Below, one piece after another: positions 8,132 through 10,019 of a stretch of 10,019 bases of DNA (the stretch's first letter is position 1; every line of letters starts with the position of its first letter). The notes beneath the pieces are model-generated. The model worked only from the letters and a program-made list of their open reading frames with translations, was not told the origin of the DNA and ran no database searches. A program made the position numbers and the translations under genes. The stretch lies in contig HF986043.1 in NCBI GenBank assembly GCA_000431015.1, positions 1 to 10,019 on the forward strand. The letters run 5' to 3'. This DNA is from Alistipes sp. CAG:514. GTDB lineage: Bacteria > Bacteroidota > Bacteroidia > Bacteroidales > UBA932.

Positions 8132-8254
8132 TGTCTACTTTTGTAAAACAAGACGACGTGAAAATATCATGTGTGTCTACTTTCAAAAACAACGTGTAAC
8201 GAAATAATCTTTTCGTGTCTACTTCTCGCGCGCAGTGCAATTCCGTGTCTACTT
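8132..8254 (+). repeat. Four direct copies of TGTCTACTT upstream of the ATPase gene
   Basis: Identical 9-mers TGTCTACTT start at 8132, 8174, 8216 and 8246, so the spacings are 42, 42 and 30 bases. The last two copies share a longer core, CGTGTCTACTTCT. The spacings approximate whole turns of DNA (four, four and about three), which would place all copies on one face of the helix. The first copy overlaps TACTTTTG (8136-8143), a match to the Bacteroidota -7 consensus TAnnTTTG, but no -33 box stands at the right distance. Operator sites, degenerate promoters or a remnant of a repeat family are all possible. Confidence 0.65.
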
Positions 8255-8275
8255 CTGGTACAAGTCCGGCAAAAC

Positions 8276-8374
8276 TCGTTGGAAAAATTACGGCTAACTG
8301 CCGAAAAGTCGTTAGAAAAATTACGATGGGTATTTGAGAAGTCGTTGAAAAAAGTGTATTTTTGCTTCCAGATA
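8276..8374 (+). repeat. Three tandem 33-base repeats in the leader of the ATPase gene
   Basis: Units begin at 8276, 8309 and 8342, exactly 33 bases apart. Units 1 and 2 share TCGTTRGAAAAATTACG (R = A or G); unit 3 keeps TCGTTGAAAAAA and then diverges. In the frame of the ATPase they would encode 11-residue units beginning SLEKLR, SLEKLR and SLKKVY. The third unit overlaps the promoter assigned to the ATPase. They may be regulatory or the relic of a coding repeat. Confidence 0.7.
8333..8364 (+). promoter_or_regulatory. Bacteroidota-type promoter for the AAA/DUF4143 gene
   Basis: TTTG at 8333-8336 and TATTTTTG at 8357-8364 are separated by 20 bases, matching the Bacteroidota -33 (TTTG/TTG) and -7 (TAnnTTTG) elements at the usual spacing. 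Transcription would start near 8371, about 15 bases before the ATG at 8387. This supports the short form of the gene. No Shine-Dalgarno sequence is present, which is normal for the group. Confidence 0.6.
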
Positions 8375-8386
8375 AAGTGTCATACT

Positions 8387-9817
8387 ATGCTGAAAAGGAA
8401 AATTGAAGACGATCTCATTGCGTGGAAAAACAAGCCTGGGCACAAGCCTCTGGTAATAATGGGTATCCGCCAGTGCGGTAAAACATATATCTCACGGCAC
8501 TTCGCTGAGCAGAACTACAAGAATGTCGTCTACATGAACTTCATCAAGCAGCCGGGGCGAATCAATGCCTTCGTCGGATCAAAGGATGTGGACAGCATTC
8601 TGCTCAACCTATCCGCGCAAATCAAAGGGGTTAAGTTCATCCCCGGAGAAACCTGCCTGATCTTTGATGAAATCCAGGAATGCCCCGAGGCCAGGACTTC
8701 GCTCAAGTTCTTCAAAGAGGACGGCCGCTTTGACGTGATTGCCACTGGCTCCCTGCTGGGCGTCCAGGGCTACGGCGATGAGCTCAAGAAACGGCGTCGC
8801 AAGATGGTTCAGAAGAAAGATCTGGGAATCAACTCTGTTCCTGTAGGCAGCGAAGACATCATCGAGATGTACCCGCTGGACTTCGAGGAGTTCCTCTGGG
8901 CCAACGGTATGAATCCGGATGTCATCGAGGCTCTCCGGAAGTTCTACACGGAGGAAACGCCGGTTCCGGAAGGAATCCACGTGGCCATGAGGCAGTATCT
9001 GAACCTCTATGTCGCTATTGGTGGTCTCCCCGCCCCCATCAACGCATTCCTGACCACCAATAATATGAACGCCGTCAGTGAGGAATACAAGGGTATCTTG
9101 AAGGAGTACCGCGACGATATGGTCAAGTATGCTCCGGACAAAGACAAGCCCCATATCCGCGAGTGCTTCAATTCCATCCCCAAGCAGCTGGCCAAGGAGA
9201 ACAAGAAATTCCAATACAGCAAGGTTAAGCCCGGCGGACGAGGTGAAACCTATCTTGGCTCTCTTCAGTGGCTGGAAGACGCCGGCATTATCTGCCGCTG
9301 CTACAATACCGATATCACCGGTCTCCCGATGGAAGGCAATGCCAAAGACAATGTGTTCAAGGTTTACACGGCAGATATCGGTTTGCTCATCGAGATGCTG
9401 GGCCCTGGGACCAGGGCGGATATCCTGCAGGGCAACCTGGGAGGATTCAAAGGCGCCATCTTCGAGAATCTGATGGCAGACACTCTTCACAAGAAGCAGC
9501 AAAGCCTGTACTACTTCCTGAAGGACTCTGGCCTTGAGCTGGACTTCCTCGTCCGGATGAAAGGCGAATGTGTGCCACTTGAAGTGAAGGCCAAAACGGC
9601 CCAGGCCAAGAGCGTCCAGACTGTCTTGAAGCATGCGGACAAATACCATGTGAAACACATCATCAAATTCGGCGACTACAATGTCGGCCGGGAAGGTCAG
9701 TTGCTAACACTCCCCAACTACATGCAGTTCCTCCTGGACCTGGAGCCAGAAAAAATCGCCCTCGAACCAATCGACGTGGACGCCGTCAACGCCCTAGCAA
9801 AGAAGATCCTTGGCTAA
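8387..9817 (+). CDS. AAA (AAA_14) ATPase with C-terminal DUF4143 domain
   Basis: A 476-residue predicted cytoplasmic ATPase of the AAA_14/DUF4143 family, whose biological role is not established. The N-terminus 'MLKRKIEDDLIAWKN' is the normal start for this family. Walker A is 'GIRQCGKT' (26-33), Walker B ends 'CLIFDEIQECPEA' with D94 and E95, and a sensor-like 'IATGSLLGVQG' follows. The C-terminal DUF4143 region contains 'GAIFENLMADTL' and then 'LELDFLV...VPLEVKAK', a PD-(D/E)xK nuclease-like signature. The frame is open further upstream to a GTG at 8171 (548 residues), but that extension consists of the repeat region, and a good promoter lies just before 8387, so the ATG at 8387 is preferred. 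It appears complete and is more GC-rich than drmAB. It has its own promoter and is not part of the neighbouring operons; a role in defence is only suggested by location. Confidence 0.88.
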   Translation: MLKRKIEDDLIAWKNKPGHKPLVIMGIRQCGKTYISRHFAEQNYKNVVYMNFIKQPGRINAFVGSKDVDSILLNLSAQIKGVKFIPGETCLIFDEIQECPEARTSLKFFKEDGRFDVIATGSLLGVQGYGDELKKRRRKMVQKKDLGINSVPVGSEDIIEMYPLDFEEFLWANGMNPDVIEALRKFYTEETPVPEGIHVAMRQYLNLYVAIGGLPAPINAFLTTNNMNAVSEEYKGILKEYRDDMVKYAPDKDKPHIRECFNSIPKQLAKENKKFQYSKVKPGGRGETYLGSLQWLEDAGIICRCYNTDITGLPMEGNAKDNVFKVYTADIGLLIEMLGPGTRADILQGNLGGFKGAIFENLMADTLHKKQQSLYYFLKDSGLELDFLVRMKGECVPLEVKAKTAQAKSVQTVLKHADKYHVKHIIKFGDYNVGREGQLLTLPNYMQFLLDLEPEKIALEPIDVDAVNALAKKILG

Positions 9818-9893
9818 TTTGAGAACCCTCCTCCTGCTCTGAAACTATGATGGAACAAAATGAAAGATGTAAGTGTTTACTTTGTAAGCGTGC

Positions 9894-9935
9894 ATTCTTA
9901 CGATATTGACCCCCATTCTTATGATGTTGACCCCC
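9894..9935. repeat. 21-base tandem repeat, probable IS21-family element end
   Basis: Two adjacent 21-base units, ATTCTTACGATATTGACCCCC (9894-9914) and the same with two changes (9915-9935), each end in TTGACCCCC. From general knowledge, IS21-family elements carry several short direct repeats with such sequences near their ends, where the transposase binds; the two-turn spacing fits. No transposase gene is in the window, so the element would lie to the right, or this is a solo remnant. A short CCCTC/GAGGG hairpin with a three-base loop (9933-9945) directly adjoins it. Confidence 0.45.
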
Positions 9936-9967
9936 TCGAAGAGGGCAGGGCTTTCAAAGAGCAGTCT

Positions 9968-9985
9968 CTGTTTGCTTGCAAACAG
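9968..9985. other. Perfect inverted repeat (hairpin)
   Basis: CTGTTTGC (9968-9975) and GCAAACAG (9978-9985) form eight pairs around a two-base spacer. It is not followed by a U-tract in either direction, so a simple intrinsic terminator is unlikely. It may be a protein-binding palindrome or part of the mobile-element end next to it. The remaining bases from 9818 to 9893 and from 9986 to the window end show no gene. Confidence 0.35.
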
Positions 9986-10019
9986 GCAGCAGCATAATTG
10001 CAAAGATATTACTTTTTCT

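Noticed and set aside
8132..8374. CRISPR array
   Set aside because: Repeat cores are only 9-17 bases, units are tandem or unevenly spaced, there are no unique spacers of constant size and no cas gene nearby.
8171..8386. GTG at 8171 as the start of the ATPase, giving 548 residues
   Set aside because: The added residues consist of repeat-derived sequence absent from the family's usual N-terminus, and a well-spaced promoter lies at 8333-8364 just before the ATG at 8387. The repeat is still reported as a finding.
8609..9658. A 349-residue open frame on the - strand opposite the AAA ATPase
   Set aside because: It lies fully antisense to a gene with clear Walker and DUF4143 motifs; its product has no recognisable domain and its openness follows from the G/C-ending codons of the real gene.
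9933..9945. CCCTC-GAA-GAGGG hairpin as a terminator of the ATPase gene
   Set aside because: The stem has only five pairs, there is no U-tract, and it is over 100 bases after the stop; it is better seen as part of the possible mobile-element end.
10001..10008. Leftward -7 promoter box (TATCTTTG on the - strand)
   Set aside because: The matching -33 element would be outside the window and no leftward gene follows within it, so the box alone is not sufficient.

Overview
The window looks like an accessory defence island from a bacterium of the phylum Bacteroidota, probably a gut or rumen Bacteroidales. The evidence is a promoter of that group's type (TTTG, 20 bases, TATTTTTG) in front of the last gene, the near absence of Shine-Dalgarno sequences, and an AAA/DUF4143 ATPase of a kind common there. 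This assignment is inference. No rRNA, tRNA or CRISPR array was seen.

Left half, + strand: three tightly packed genes. The first is a DrmA-type helicase (positions 223-2934, open frame back to 37). The second is a DrmB-type DUF1998 protein (2931-5069) that overlaps it by ATGA. The third is a Sau3AI/MutH-type restriction endonuclease (5072-6478) that starts two bases after drmB stops. DrmA and DrmB are core proteins of the DISARM anti-phage system. The usual third core gene, drmC (phospholipase-D fold), is not in the window, and the Sau3AI-like nuclease occupies the position directly after drmB. The 5' end of drmA is not intact in the visible sequence: the coding frame continues upstream without a normal start codon and meets a stop at 34-36.

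Middle, - strand: a cytosine-5 DNA methyltransferase of the M.Sau3AI type (7764-6514) converges on the endonuclease gene, with a shared hairpin terminator between them (6480-6508). Ten bases upstream of the methyltransferase lies a small AT-rich gene of unknown function (8089-7775). Endonuclease and methyltransferase look like a matched restriction-modification pair predicted to act at GATC. The methyltransferase could also serve as the DISARM modification enzyme (DrmMII role).

Right part, + strand: an unusual repeat-rich leader (about 8132-8375) with two sets of direct repeats, then an AAA ATPase with a DUF4143 C-terminus (8387-9817). The last 200 bases carry a 21-base tandem repeat ending in TTGACCCCC that resembles the end repeats of IS21-family insertion sequences, so a mobile element probably begins or ends here.

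Working model (inference): a DISARM-like helicase/DUF1998 module has joined a GATC restriction-modification module, giving a hybrid in which DrmAB and a sequence-specific type II endonuclease are co-transcribed. Base composition changes from AT-rich drmAB to a more GC-rich restriction-modification module, and the change falls inside the 5' part of the endonuclease gene. This supports a modular origin.
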